NCBI GenBank assembly: GCA_036501025.1 | Contig: DASYBB010000174.1 | Coordinates: forward strand, 5,097-69,096 | DNA length: 64,000 nucleotides | Source: DASUBV01 sp036501025 | GTDB lineage: Bacteria; Actinomycetota; Actinomycetes; Streptosporangiales; Streptosporangiaceae | Direction of reading: 5' to 3' | Shown here: positions 24,201 through 32,676 of the stretch, piece by piece | How positions within the stretch are numbered: position 1 is the first letter of the stretch | How the letters are laid out: the number at the start of each line of letters is the position of its first letter | Position numbers and translations under genes: made by a program | Notes under the pieces: generated by a model | What the model was told of the DNA's origin: nothing | The model's input: the letters and a program-made list of their open reading frames with translations, nothing else | The model's database searches: none

Positions 24201-26530
24201 AGCCACGTCCGCGGGCGGATCTCGTTGGCTCGGTCGACCAGCTCGATGCGGCGGTCCGGATCGGGGGCCAGCCGGGCCAGCGCCCGGTAACTTCGCTCCA
24301 GCCCGAAGCGCAGCGACCGCTCGGTCAGCTCGCAGCCGAGCAGCTGGCCGCGCCCCACCGCCTGGCCGGCCAGGGCCGTGCCGAGCGCCGTCTGCAGGAC
24401 CTCGGCGGTCAGCTGCTGTAGCCGGCCCGCGTCCAGGGTCAGCTGGCCCAGGCGGGTGCCGGCCGCCTGCAAGTCGCCGGCCGTGAGGCCGGCGTGCCCG
24501 TCCGCCTGCGCGAGCTGGACCCGCACAGCCGCGATCTGCGCGGCCAGGTGATGGCTGGAGGTCGGCGGCACGGCCGCGACCGCCGCGATCGCGCCGGGCC
24601 GGTCCCCGGCGGCCAGCCGGACCCGGGCCAGCCCGAACGCCGCGCTGACGAAGGAACGGTCAACCGTCCAGACGAGCTGGTAGTACCGGCCGGCGGTGAC
24701 CCGGTCGCCGGCCGCCTCGGCGGCGAGGGCCAGCGCGAGCTTGGGCGCCAGCTCACCGGGGAGGGCGTCGCAGACCGCGTCGAAGGCGGCCTCGGCCAGC
24801 CGCGCGGCTCCCGCGGCCAGCTGCCGCAGTCCCTCGTACCAGGTGGCCCGCCAGTCGGCGAGGTCCATCGCGGCCAGCTCGGCCAGCGCCGTGCCCGCGC
24901 CGTGGAGATCGCCCGTCAGGACCAGGGCGCGGGCCAGCGCGAGGCGCGTCTCGGCCGACATCGCGACCTCGGGCGGAACGCCGGCGGTCCCGGTCACCGC
25001 CCCGACCAGGGCGGCGGTCCGCTGGGCCGGGGCCAGAGTACTGAGCGTGGCCAGGTAGCCCGCGGCCGGGTCGGCGGTGTCCACCTGCGGCACGGGCAGC
25101 CCGGCCACGATCTCGGTGGCGGCCGGGGCGGCGATCCGGACCGCCGGGTCCGGGCTGTCCATCGCCGTGGCGGCGCCGATGGCCTCCAGCTCGGGGCTGA
25201 ACAGCGCGGAGAACGCCGGCCGGGGCACGCCGTCGGCCACGGCCAGGACCTCGCGCAGCACGCCGGTCAGCTGCTGGGCCATCTCGGCCGCGGTGGCGAA
25301 ACGGCGCAGCGGGTCCGGGTCGGTGGACCGGCGCAGCAGCCGGTAGAAGGACTCCTGCCCGGCCAGCAGCGGAACCGTGGCCGGGTCGGGCAGGCGGTTC
25401 GCGAATGTGCCCTGGTACCCGGAGAACTCGAAGGTCAGCACGGCCAGTGCCCGGCCGACGGTATAGAGGTCGGACGACGGGCTCGGCCCGTCGTCGGCGA
25501 TCTCCGGTGCCTGGTAGCCGACGGTGCCGTAGATCGGGCTGTCGTCGTCGTCGACCCGCCGGACGCCGCCCATGTCGATGAGCTTGAGCTGCTCCTGCGA
25601 CTGGATCACGTTGTCGGGCTTGAAGTCGCAGTACACCAGGCCGCGGCTGTGCAGGTAGCCGAGCGCGGGGAGCACCTCGATGGCGTAGGCCAGGGCGTGC
25701 GGCAAGGGGACGGACCGGCGCTCCGCACGCTCGCCGGCCAGGATTTCCTTGAGCGACTTGCCGCCCACGTACTCCATCACGATGTAGCCGGCGTTCTCCC
25801 CGGTGAGCCGGTCCGCGTGCTGGACGAAGTTGTAGATCCGGACGATGTTGGGGTGGTCGACGGCGGCCAGGAACTGGCGCTCGGCCACGGCCGCCGCCAT
25901 GGCGTCGGCGTCACCGGTATTGAGCAGTCCCTTCAGCACCCGCCAGCTGTCGCTGACGTTGCGGTCCTTGGCCAGGTAGATCCAGCCGAGGCCGCCGTGG
26001 GCGAGGCAGCCGAGGACCTCGTACTGACCGCCGAGCAGCTCACCGGGAACCAGCTTCGGGACGAACGAGTACGGGCTCCCGCAGTTGCGGCAGAATCCCT
26101 CGGCCAGCCCCGGCTGGCCGTCCCGGCCGCGTCCGACGGGGCGCTCGCACGTGGCGCAGAACCGCCTGCTCTCGGGAACCTGCGGATCGGCGAGCACCGC
26201 GGTGGCCGGGTCGCGGTCGGGGATCGGCGGGACCTCGATGAGCCCGGCGCCGAGGCTGCCCCGGCTGGACCGGCTGCTGGTGGCCCGCCGCGAGCCGCGG
26301 CTGGTCGACCGGCTGCCGGCCGCGGATGACAACGACCGTCCCGAGATCCCGGACGGCTGCGAGCCCGGCCCGGGCGGCCCCGACCGCGCGGATGGCCCGG
26401 ACGGGCCGGATGGCCGGGTCGCCGCCGGGACAGCGGCCGCCGGGACCGGCGCGGCCGCCATGCCGCAGATGTTGCAGTACCCGTCCTCGATCGTGCCGGC
26501 GCACCCCGGCGTCCGCGCGCAGGGCGTCAC
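24197..26530 (-). CDS. pknG: PknG-type Ser/Thr protein kinase with rubredoxin and TPR domains
   Basis: This 777-residue protein opens with an extra cysteine ribbon and a Ser/Gly/Arg-rich linker. The PknG architecture follows: a rubredoxin-like zinc site (F-C-A-T-C and F-C-R-N-C, about residues 125-160), a kinase domain (about 170-430) and C-terminal TPR helices. The catalytic loop is Y-C-D-F-K-P-D-N near 302, a non-RD form, and D-M-G replaces D-F-G, as in mycobacterial PknG. PknG senses amino acids through GlnX/GlnH and phosphorylates the FHA protein GarA. The GTG start overlaps the coiled-coil gene stop. Confidence 0.93.
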   Translation of the reverse strand: MTPCARTPGCAGTIEDGYCNICGMAAAPVPAAAVPAATRPSGPSGPSARSGPPGPGSQPSGISGRSLSSAAGSRSTSRGSRRATSSRSSRGSLGAGLIEVPPIPDRDPATAVLADPQVPESRRFCATCERPVGRGRDGQPGLAEGFCRNCGSPYSFVPKLVPGELLGGQYEVLGCLAHGGLGWIYLAKDRNVSDSWRVLKGLLNTGDADAMAAAVAERQFLAAVDHPNIVRIYNFVQHADRLTGENAGYIVMEYVGGKSLKEILAGERAERRSVPLPHALAYAIEVLPALGYLHSRGLVYCDFKPDNVIQSQEQLKLIDMGGVRRVDDDDSPIYGTVGYQAPEIADDGPSPSSDLYTVGRALAVLTFEFSGYQGTFANRLPDPATVPLLAGQESFYRLLRRSTDPDPLRRFATAAEMAQQLTGVLREVLAVADGVPRPAFSALFSPELEAIGAATAMDSPDPAVRIAAPAATEIVAGLPVPQVDTADPAAGYLATLSTLAPAQRTAALVGAVTGTAGVPPEVAMSAETRLALARALVLTGDLHGAGTALAELAAMDLADWRATWYEGLRQLAAGAARLAEAAFDAVCDALPGELAPKLALALAAEAAGDRVTAGRYYQLVWTVDRSFVSAAFGLARVRLAAGDRPGAIAAVAAVPPTSSHHLAAQIAAVRVQLAQADGHAGLTAGDLQAAGTRLGQLTLDAGRLQQLTAEVLQTALGTALAGQAVGRGQLLGCELTERSLRFGLERSYRALARLAPDPDRRIELVDRANEIRPRTWL

Positions 26531-27783
26531 GGGGACACCTGGCGCGGTCCCGGGCGGCTGAGGGCCAAGATTGCCTCCTGGTAACGGGCGACTGCGTCAG
26601 CCGCCGCGGCTAGGTCGCATGGCGCGGTCCAGAGCAGGTCCCGCGCCTCGTCGTGGCGCGCGGCGAGCTCTCCGCCCGCGTCGGCGCCGAGGCGGGCCGC
26701 CTTCGCCTGATAGGCCCCGAGCAGGCCGCGCAGCTCATCGCGCCGCTCCAGGAGTCCGGCGGATTCCCGCTCGCTGTCCTCGAAGTGCTGCCGGGCGGCC
26801 GCCGCCTGCTGCCCGACGGCATCGAGCTCGGCGGCCAGCCGCCCCCACCGCCCCGTGGCCTTGAGGTACTCCAGGCCCGCCAGCTGCCCGGACAGGGCGG
26901 TCGTCTCGGGCGGGGCGGGCGGCAGCGCCGCCGCGTCGATCTTCTCGGCGGCCCGCGCCCGCGCGCTGGCCGCGGCCCGGGCGGCGTCGTCCGCGGCGGC
27001 CACGGCCGCGGCCGTGGCGGCGATCCGCTGCTCGGCGTCGGCCCGAAGCCGGATCAGCTCGCTGACCTGCGCGACGGCCCCACTGGCCTCCTCGCGCAGC
27101 AGGTTCAGGTGGGACGCGTCGACCCGGCCGGCCTGCCAGTAGGCCAGCGGGTCGGCGTTCAGTGCGGCCCGCTGCCGGCCGAGCTCGGACTCGGCGGCCA
27201 GCAGCGCCCCGGCCGCGGCACCGCCCTCGGCGGCCGCCCCGCCGGGCGCCACCAGGTCGCCCGCGTCCCGGCGGACCCGGATCAGCCCGGCGCCGATCTC
27301 CTCCAGGCCGGCCGCCAGCACGTTCCAGACGCTCTCGGCCGCCGTCACGACCCCGGCCGCGCGGGCGAAGGCGAGCTTCATCTCCCGCACCGCCATGGTC
27401 AGGGTGAGCTGGGCCTGGCGCGGCGCGGTGAGGTCACGCGACGCGAGCGGCGCGGGCGCGCGGGCCAGCTGCACCGACGGCCCGGTCATCAGGGCGGTGA
27501 TCTCGGCCAGCTCGGGGGCCGACGCCTTCCGGACCCGGGCCAGCAGGCGCTCCGCGCGGTCGATGGCGCCCGCGTAAGCGGAGTAGGTCTCCCAGAGCCG
27601 GGTCAGCTCCGCGGAGGCTGATTCCCAGCGCGCCCTCGTTTCGCCGGTCAGGGCCGCTCCGGCGAGCAGTCGCTTGCCGAAGCTGCCGTCGAGGTCGAGC
27701 AGGTTGGCCTGGATGCCGTCGCGCTCGGCCGTGGCCGCCGCCACGGCCCTGGCCGCCTGCTCTCTCGTCATCGTGAACGCCAT
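26527..27783 (-). CDS. Predicted coiled-coil protein of the PknG operon
   Basis: This encodes 418 residues, rich in Ala, Arg, Glu and Leu, without cysteine ribbons, signal peptide or membrane helices. Long heptad-like helices run through residues 5-110 and 220-400, interrupted by a Pro-rich piece (P-P-A-P-P-E-T near residue 295). I do not recognise a named family. Its position between glnH and pknG, with a GTGA overlap into pknG, suggests a structural or adaptor role linking membrane sensing to the kinase; that is inference only. Mycobacterial pknG operons lack an equivalent gene. Confidence 0.75.
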   Translation of the reverse strand: MAFTMTREQAARAVAAATAERDGIQANLLDLDGSFGKRLLAGAALTGETRARWESASAELTRLWETYSAYAGAIDRAERLLARVRKASAPELAEITALMTGPSVQLARAPAPLASRDLTAPRQAQLTLTMAVREMKLAFARAAGVVTAAESVWNVLAAGLEEIGAGLIRVRRDAGDLVAPGGAAAEGGAAAGALLAAESELGRQRAALNADPLAYWQAGRVDASHLNLLREEASGAVAQVSELIRLRADAEQRIAATAAAVAAADDAARAAASARARAAEKIDAAALPPAPPETTALSGQLAGLEYLKATGRWGRLAAELDAVGQQAAAARQHFEDSERESAGLLERRDELRGLLGAYQAKAARLGADAGGELAARHDEARDLLWTAPCDLAAAADAVARYQEAILALSRPGPRQVSP

Positions 27784-27785
27784 CG

Positions 27786-27863
27786 CTAGTCCGCGTACCG
27801 CAGCGGCGGCGGGGCGGGCACCGGGCGCCCGATCCAGCGGGCGTAACTGGGCGGCTGGATCAC
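27786..27863 (-). pseudogene. 25-codon remnant resembling the GlnH C-terminus
   Basis: Four bases after the glnH stop a GTG opens a 25-residue frame ending 2 bases before the next gene. Its sequence S-Y-A-R-W-I-G-R-P-V-P-A-P-P then L-R-Y-A-D aligns with the glnH end S-Y-A-K-W-V-S-A-P-A-P-A-A-P then A-Q-Y-K-D. It therefore looks like the tail of a second, deleted GlnH copy; a coupled short peptide gene is the alternative. Confidence 0.55.
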
Positions 27864-27867
27864 GGGG

Positions 27868-28848
27868 TCAGTCCTTGTACTGCGCGACGGGCGCGGCCGG
27901 GGCCGGGGCGCTGACCCACTTGGCGTAGCTGGCGGCCCAGCCGCCGTCAGCGATCCACCGCGCGAGCACCGCGTTGACGAACCGGACCAGGTCGGGGTTC
28001 TGCTGGGAGATCCCGATGCCGTGCGGCTCGACCGTGAAGAACGGCCCGACGACCTGCGTCTCGGGGTCCTGGGCGGCGAGGCCGGCCAGGATGGAGCCGT
28101 CGGTCGAGATCGCCGCCACCTGGCCCTGCTGGAGCAGGACCAGGCAGTCGGTGAAGTAGGGGACGGCGACCGGGATGGCCGCCGGATTGGCGGCCTTGAT
28201 GTCCACGATGGACGTACTGCCGGCGGTGGCGCACACCCGCTGGCGGCTGAGGTCGCCGATGCCCTTGACGGCCGAGTTCTTCAGCACCAGGACCCGCTGG
28301 CCGTCATTGAAGTAAACGGCGGAGAAATCGATCTGCTTGAGCCGCGCGCAGTTGATGGTCATCGACTGCGCGACGATGTCGACCGCCCCCGACCGCAGGA
28401 ACGGGATTCGCTCGGCGTCGGTCAGCGACACGAACTTGACCTTGTCCGGGCCGCCGAAGATGGCCTGGGCCACCTGGTGCACGGCGTCGATGTCGAAGCC
28501 CTCGGTCTGCCCGGTCAGGGGATTGAGGTAGCCCTGGTGATACTCGCTCTCCGAGACGCCGGCGATGAGGTAGCCGCGGGCGCGGATCCGCGCCATGTCA
28601 GACCCCGCGGTCAGCCGGGGGGCGCCGGCCGGCGGCCGCAGGCTGGCTTCCGGGTGGCATGAGTTGTCGAACGGCAGCGGCAGCTTCACCGGCGTCCCGC
28701 TGGCCCTGGCCGCCGGCGCCGCGGGCCCGGCCCGCCCGGCGGGCGCGCCCGGACCGGCGAGCGCGGAGCGGGCCGGCCCGGCGGCCAGCACGGAGGCGGC
28801 CGCCGACCCGGCGGCCAGCGCCCCGATGAGCCAGCGCCGCGCCCTCAC
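27868..28848 (-). CDS. glnH: GlnH-like amino-acid-binding protein (PknG pathway sensor)
   Basis: This 326-residue secreted protein starts at a GTG overlapping the glnX stop (GTGA). The N-terminus R-A-R-R-W-L-I-G-A-L-A-A-G is a possible twin-arginine signal; no lipobox cysteine is seen, unlike the mycobacterial lipoprotein. The mature part is a type-II periplasmic binding fold: R-G-Y-L-I-A-G-V, E-G-F-D-I-D-A-V, D-I-V-A-Q-S-M-T, A-T-A-G-S-T-S-I and D-G-S-I-L. No ABC permease or ATPase is adjacent. In Mycobacterium GlnH senses Asp/Glu and signals through GlnX to PknG, so a sensor role fits better than transport. Confidence 0.9.
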   Translation of the reverse strand: MRARRWLIGALAAGSAAASVLAAGPARSALAGPGAPAGRAGPAAPAARASGTPVKLPLPFDNSCHPEASLRPPAGAPRLTAGSDMARIRARGYLIAGVSESEYHQGYLNPLTGQTEGFDIDAVHQVAQAIFGGPDKVKFVSLTDAERIPFLRSGAVDIVAQSMTINCARLKQIDFSAVYFNDGQRVLVLKNSAVKGIGDLSRQRVCATAGSTSIVDIKAANPAAIPVAVPYFTDCLVLLQQGQVAAISTDGSILAGLAAQDPETQVVGPFFTVEPHGIGISQQNPDLVRFVNAVLARWIADGGWAASYAKWVSAPAPAAPVAQYKD

Positions 28849-30146
28849 TGGTACTCCGCCAGCCGCTGCCGCAGGCCCAGGGCGCAGCCGGCCGCCATGA
28901 TCAGGGCCAGCACGATCATGCCCGCCTCCAGTCCGGTCAGCGCGCCCTGGCCGGAGACGGCATTCGACCGGAACACGGACTGGTCCGCGGTGATGGACCG
29001 GTCCAGGGCGGTGTCCAGCTGCCGGAACAGGGCGCCGGAGTCCCGCGGTCCCGACCCCGTCGCCGAGGCCACGGCCTGGCCGTGGGCCCCGCCGTCGTCC
29101 AGGGCGCGGAGCCGGCGGTGCGCGGCGTACCAGGCCGTCGCGGCGGACTGCGCGGCCGTCGCCCCGGCGGCGCCCGGGCTGCCGCTCGCGACGCTGCTGG
29201 CGGCGGCCAGCAGCGTCCCCGGACCGGGCCCGAGGCGCTTGGCCACGGCGGTGAAGTCCGACTGGAACGGGTCGTCGCCGCTGTTGTCGATGAGGGTCAG
29301 GCTCTCGTCGGCGTGGGCCTGGAGGGCGGCGATGTCGGCCTGGGCCAGTGCCTCCACCGGGGCCGAGCCGTGCGCGCGGGCCGAGCCCAGCTCGGCGCGG
29401 GCCACGGTCAGCGCGACGATCAGCCAGAGCACCGAGACGACGCCGGCCGCCGAGGCCAGCAGCAGCCCGGCGTTGGCCCGCCGGTGCGTCCGCCGGGACA
29501 GCCACCGCTGCGACCGGACCAGCACCACGCCGACCGCGATCGCCACCAGCAGCGCGACCACGGCGAACGGCAGCCCGGTGGCCTGGCTGCTCTGCGCGGC
29601 CAGCTCCACGTTGGCCTGCTGGTAAAGCCCGCGGGCGGCGGGCAGCAGCGTGCCGCGCATCAGGCCGGAGGCCTCGCGCAGGTAGGCGGCCCCGAGGGGC
29701 AGGCCCAGCCGGTTGTCGGCCCGGGCGGTCTCGATCTCGCCGCTGTAGACGGGCAGGCTCGCGGCCAGCGTGGCCAGGTCATGCTGGGCGGCGGAGTGGC
29801 CGGCCGCCGTGGTCGCGGCCTCGAGGCGGGAGGACGCCTCGGCGATGTCGGAAAGGTACCGGTCGCGGACTGCCTGCGGCTCCAGGCCGCCGGCCAGGAA
29901 CGCGCTGGCCGCCGTGGCGTCCGCGTCGGACAGCGACCGGTAGATCCGCTGGCCGTCCAGGCTGAGCGGCTCGCTGGTGCCGACGACGGCGCCGGCCCCG
30001 GCGGCGTGCTGGCCGGCCGCCAGGGCGGCCAGCACCCCCCACAGCAGGCACAGCAGGACCAGCGCAGCCAGCAGCAGCCGCAGCTTGGCCGGTGTCGTGC
30101 TGGCCCGGACCAGCCCGGCCGGCGCGCGCCCTGAAGACCCCGTCAT
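28845..30146 (-). CDS. glnX: GlnX-like four-helix membrane sensor protein
   Basis: This encodes 433 residues from the ATG at 30146. Four hydrophobic helices are evident: near residues 22-45, 190-210, 223-247 and 405-428. They enclose two extracytoplasmic helical domains (about 46-188 and 248-404), as in bacterial chemoreceptor-like sensors and mycobacterial GlnX. It is the first gene of the signalling operon. By analogy GlnH loaded with amino acid contacts its outer domains and the signal reaches PknG inside. The sequence is diverged, so the call leans on topology plus gene order (glnX-glnH-pknG). Confidence 0.82.
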   Translation of the reverse strand: MTGSSGRAPAGLVRASTTPAKLRLLLAALVLLCLLWGVLAALAAGQHAAGAGAVVGTSEPLSLDGQRIYRSLSDADATAASAFLAGGLEPQAVRDRYLSDIAEASSRLEAATTAAGHSAAQHDLATLAASLPVYSGEIETARADNRLGLPLGAAYLREASGLMRGTLLPAARGLYQQANVELAAQSSQATGLPFAVVALLVAIAVGVVLVRSQRWLSRRTHRRANAGLLLASAAGVVSVLWLIVALTVARAELGSARAHGSAPVEALAQADIAALQAHADESLTLIDNSGDDPFQSDFTAVAKRLGPGPGTLLAAASSVASGSPGAAGATAAQSAATAWYAAHRRLRALDDGGAHGQAVASATGSGPRDSGALFRQLDTALDRSITADQSVFRSNAVSGQGALTGLEAGMIVLALIMAAGCALGLRQRLAEYQ

Positions 30147-30303
30147 GCCCAACCCCGGCCGGGTGCGGGCGGTGGTTGCCACAGCAAGCAGAATAGTCAG
30201 GAATTCTGCCCAGGGATATGGAGAATTGGCAGCATGGCCGGTCACGATCCCGCCTGCCGGCGGGCGCGGCTGGTCGTCCGCGACCCGGTGGTCAGCCGCA
30301 GGT

Positions 30304-30441
30304 GGAGGATCGGGTGAGCGACCACTTCATCAGCCGCCCGGAGAGCCCGGAGGAGTACCGCCGGCGGACCGTCCGGCTGCGGCCGGCGGACGCTGGCGGC
30401 CCTCGCTCAACTCGATCGAGGTGCCGGCGCTGCTCGACTGA
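30304..30441 (+). pseudogene. Possible frameshifted small gene
   Basis: A GGAGG (30304-30308) precedes a GTG at 30314 that begins V-S-D-H-F-I-S-R-P-E-S-P-E-E-Y-R-R-R. After about 27 codons this frame turns Arg/Ser-rich, while the frame one base away reads W-R-P-S-L-N-S-I-E-V-P-A-L-L-D and stops at 30441. A single shift near 30390-30400 would join them into a 43-45 residue protein. I do not recognise it; it may also be chance. Confidence 0.3.
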
Positions 30442-30446
30442 GCCGC

Positions 30447-30890
30447 CTACTCCTCGTCCGCCCACCGCCAGCGCGGGACCTCGCGCAGCGGGTGCAGCTG
30501 GTCATCGGTCTCGGCGTGCGAGTTCTGGTAGGCGACCTGGCTGCCGAACTCGACATGCTCCCGCAGCGCCGCGCGGAACCGGGCGTCCCCCGGCAGCCCG
30601 GCCCGGTCGGCGGCGGCCAGGTACAGGTCGACGAACCGCTGTCGCTGCTCCTCGGTGATCTTCAGGCCGCGGTGCACCTCGATCAGCGCGCTGAACCCGA
30701 AGTCGCGGGTGAAGTCATCCGGCCCGCCGAACGCCTCGGCGTCGAACGCGGTCAGGTGCTCGACGTGCTCGGGCCGCCCGGCGCCGAACAGCGGCTGCAG
30801 CAGCGGGTCAGCCAGCACGCTGCCGTAGAAGATGTCCACGAACCGGTGCAGCGCCTCGTGGCCCCCGGCGTGCTCGTAAATCGTCTCCAT
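30447..30890 (-). CDS. glbO: Group II truncated haemoglobin
   Basis: This 147-residue protein matches trHbO: F-V-D-I-F-Y-G-S-V-L near the start, F-G-G-P-D-D-F-T-R in the E-helix area, H-R-G-L-K-I-T with the proximal histidine near residue 75, and the P-R-W-R-W end. Group II proteins bind O2 with high affinity and are linked to NO or peroxide defence or oxygen delivery. The ATG follows an AT-rich TAATAATGTAATC stretch without a ribosome site, so the message may be leaderless. Confidence 0.92.
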   Translation of the reverse strand: METIYEHAGGHEALHRFVDIFYGSVLADPLLQPLFGAGRPEHVEHLTAFDAEAFGGPDDFTRDFGFSALIEVHRGLKITEEQRQRFVDLYLAAADRAGLPGDARFRAALREHVEFGSQVAYQNSHAETDDQLHPLREVPRWRWADEE

Positions 30891-30936
30891 GATTACATTA
30901 TTACAGGCTGCGCCGCGCCGTTTCCAGCAGTACCGC

Positions 30937-32676
30937 CTAGCTGGCCCGGCCCGGCAGCCGGGAGCGGAGCAGGGCGGTCAGGTCGCGGAGCTCGCCGATC
31001 TTCAGCAGCCGGGCGGCCAGCAGGTAGGCGGCCAGGCCGCCGCCGCCGCCGATGACCACGGTCAGCAGCGACGCAGCCGTCCCCGAGGACGTGACGGCGC
31101 TGATGCCGAGCGCCACCGCGAGCGCCACCAGCACGCCGGGCACGGCGGCCACGTGCATCCGCAGCATGCTCGAGCGGATCCGCCTGCTGTCCAGGCCGCC
31201 GACCCGCTTGCTCAGCACGCGGCCGAGCGCCATGGCCGTCACCACGTTCGACAGCCCGAAGCCGATCCCGAGGCCGGCCACGACGTACTGCGGCGGCAGC
31301 AGGGCCAGCGCGGCCAGGCTGGACGCGATCCGCACGGCCATGGCCACCCCGCCGATCAGGGCCGGCGTGCGGTTGTCGTGCATGGCGTAGAAGACCCGCA
31401 TCTGCAGGTTGAAGATCGTGTACGGGAGCAGGCCCAGGGAGAACACGGCGAAGACCAGGCCCAGGTAGCGGGCTGAGGAGGCCGAGGTGCTGCCGTGCCC
31501 GAACACTCCCTGGGCCAGCGCCGGGCCGAGCACGGCCAAGATCAGCGCCGACGGCACGATGATCACTGAGGCGAGCCGGGTCGCGGTGGAGTAGTCGCTG
31601 GTCACCAGATCGTTGTCGCCCTCGGCGGCGTGCGCGCTCATCCGCGGCAGCATGGCGGTGATGACCGACATGCCGACGATCGCGTACGGCAGCTGGAACA
31701 GCTGCCAGGCGTTGCTGAACGCCGCGAACCCGGCCCCGGCGCAGCTGGCGCAGACCCGGGCGCCGGCATCGTTGGACACGACCGTGGTGACCAGGAAGGA
31801 GATCTGGGTGGTCACGATGTAGCCCAGCATCCACCCGCTCATCCGGCCGAGCTCGGACACCTCGGCGCGCCGGAAGTCGAAACGTGGCCGCCACCGGAAC
31901 CCGACCTTCCGCAGCGACGGGACCAGGGCGACGGTCTGGGCCACGATCCCGAGGGTGGTCCCGATCCCCAGCAGCTGGATCTCGCCCATGGAGATGTTCC
32001 CGGGGCTGCGGTTCAGCCCGGCCACCAGCATGAACCCGACGGCGGCCGCCACCACCACGACGTTGTTGACGATCGGCGTCCACATCGGCGCGGCGAAGCT
32101 GCCGCGGGCGTTGAGGATCGCCCCGGCCAGCGAGCTGACCCCGTAGAAGAAGATCTGCGGCAGGAAGAAGAAGGAGAACAGCACGGTCAGGTGGTAGGTC
32201 GCGGCGTTGGGCATGCCGTGCCCGTACACCGCCGTGATCGGCACCGCGGCCGCCGTGGCCAGCAGCGTGATGCCGCCCAGGACAAGCACCCCGAGGGTGA
32301 AGATCCGCTGGTCGTAGGCCTCGCCCCGGTCGGCGTGCTTTTTGGCCGCGCTGACGATCAGGGGCACCGCCACGCTGGTCAGGATGCCGCCCAGGGCCAG
32401 GTTGTAGACCGCGTTCGGGACGGTGTTGGCCACGTTGTAGGCGTCGCCGAGATCCTTGGTCCCAAGCGCGTAGAGCAGCACCGCGGTGCGGATGAAGCCG
32501 GTGAACCGGGAGGCCAGGGTGCCGGCCGCCATGACGCCGCTGTGCCGCAGCAGGCTCTTGTCCCCGCCGTCGGGACGGCCCGGGTCATGAACGGCCCGCC
32601 CGGCCGGGGCGGCGGTGCCGGGGACGGTCTGGCGGGTCCCGGCGGCCGGCGACGGCGCCGACGGCGGCGCGGTCAC
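30937..32676 (-). CDS. murJ: Lipid II flippase MurJ (MviN family)
   Basis: This encodes 579 residues from the GTG at 32676, which overlaps the gatD stop as GTGA. After a short Pro/Gly-rich tail, 14 or so hydrophobic helices are visible, with S-R-F-T-G-F-I-R in the first, N-L-A-L-G-G-I-L, and P-Q-I-F-F-Y-G near the middle, all typical of MurJ. It moves lipid II across the membrane for peptidoglycan synthesis. Its coupling to murT-gatD, which modify lipid II, places precursor editing and export in one transcript. Confidence 0.92.
   Translation of the reverse strand: MTAPPSAPSPAAGTRQTVPGTAAPAGRAVHDPGRPDGGDKSLLRHSGVMAAGTLASRFTGFIRTAVLLYALGTKDLGDAYNVANTVPNAVYNLALGGILTSVAVPLIVSAAKKHADRGEAYDQRIFTLGVLVLGGITLLATAAAVPITAVYGHGMPNAATYHLTVLFSFFFLPQIFFYGVSSLAGAILNARGSFAAPMWTPIVNNVVVVAAAVGFMLVAGLNRSPGNISMGEIQLLGIGTTLGIVAQTVALVPSLRKVGFRWRPRFDFRRAEVSELGRMSGWMLGYIVTTQISFLVTTVVSNDAGARVCASCAGAGFAAFSNAWQLFQLPYAIVGMSVITAMLPRMSAHAAEGDNDLVTSDYSTATRLASVIIVPSALILAVLGPALAQGVFGHGSTSASSARYLGLVFAVFSLGLLPYTIFNLQMRVFYAMHDNRTPALIGGVAMAVRIASSLAALALLPPQYVVAGLGIGFGLSNVVTAMALGRVLSKRVGGLDSRRIRSSMLRMHVAAVPGVLVALAVALGISAVTSSGTAASLLTVVIGGGGGLAAYLLAARLLKIGELRDLTALLRSRLPGRAS

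Noticed and set aside
27868..29505. A longer version of GlnH with about 220 extra N-terminal residues
   Set aside because: The extra part is a shadow of glnX. The GTG at 28848 overlaps the glnX stop as GTGA and is followed by a normal export signal.
27868..30146. Glutamine/glutamate ABC transporter
   Set aside because: No permease or ATPase gene is present; the neighbour is a four-helix GlnX-like protein and the kinase pknG, which fits a sensing system.
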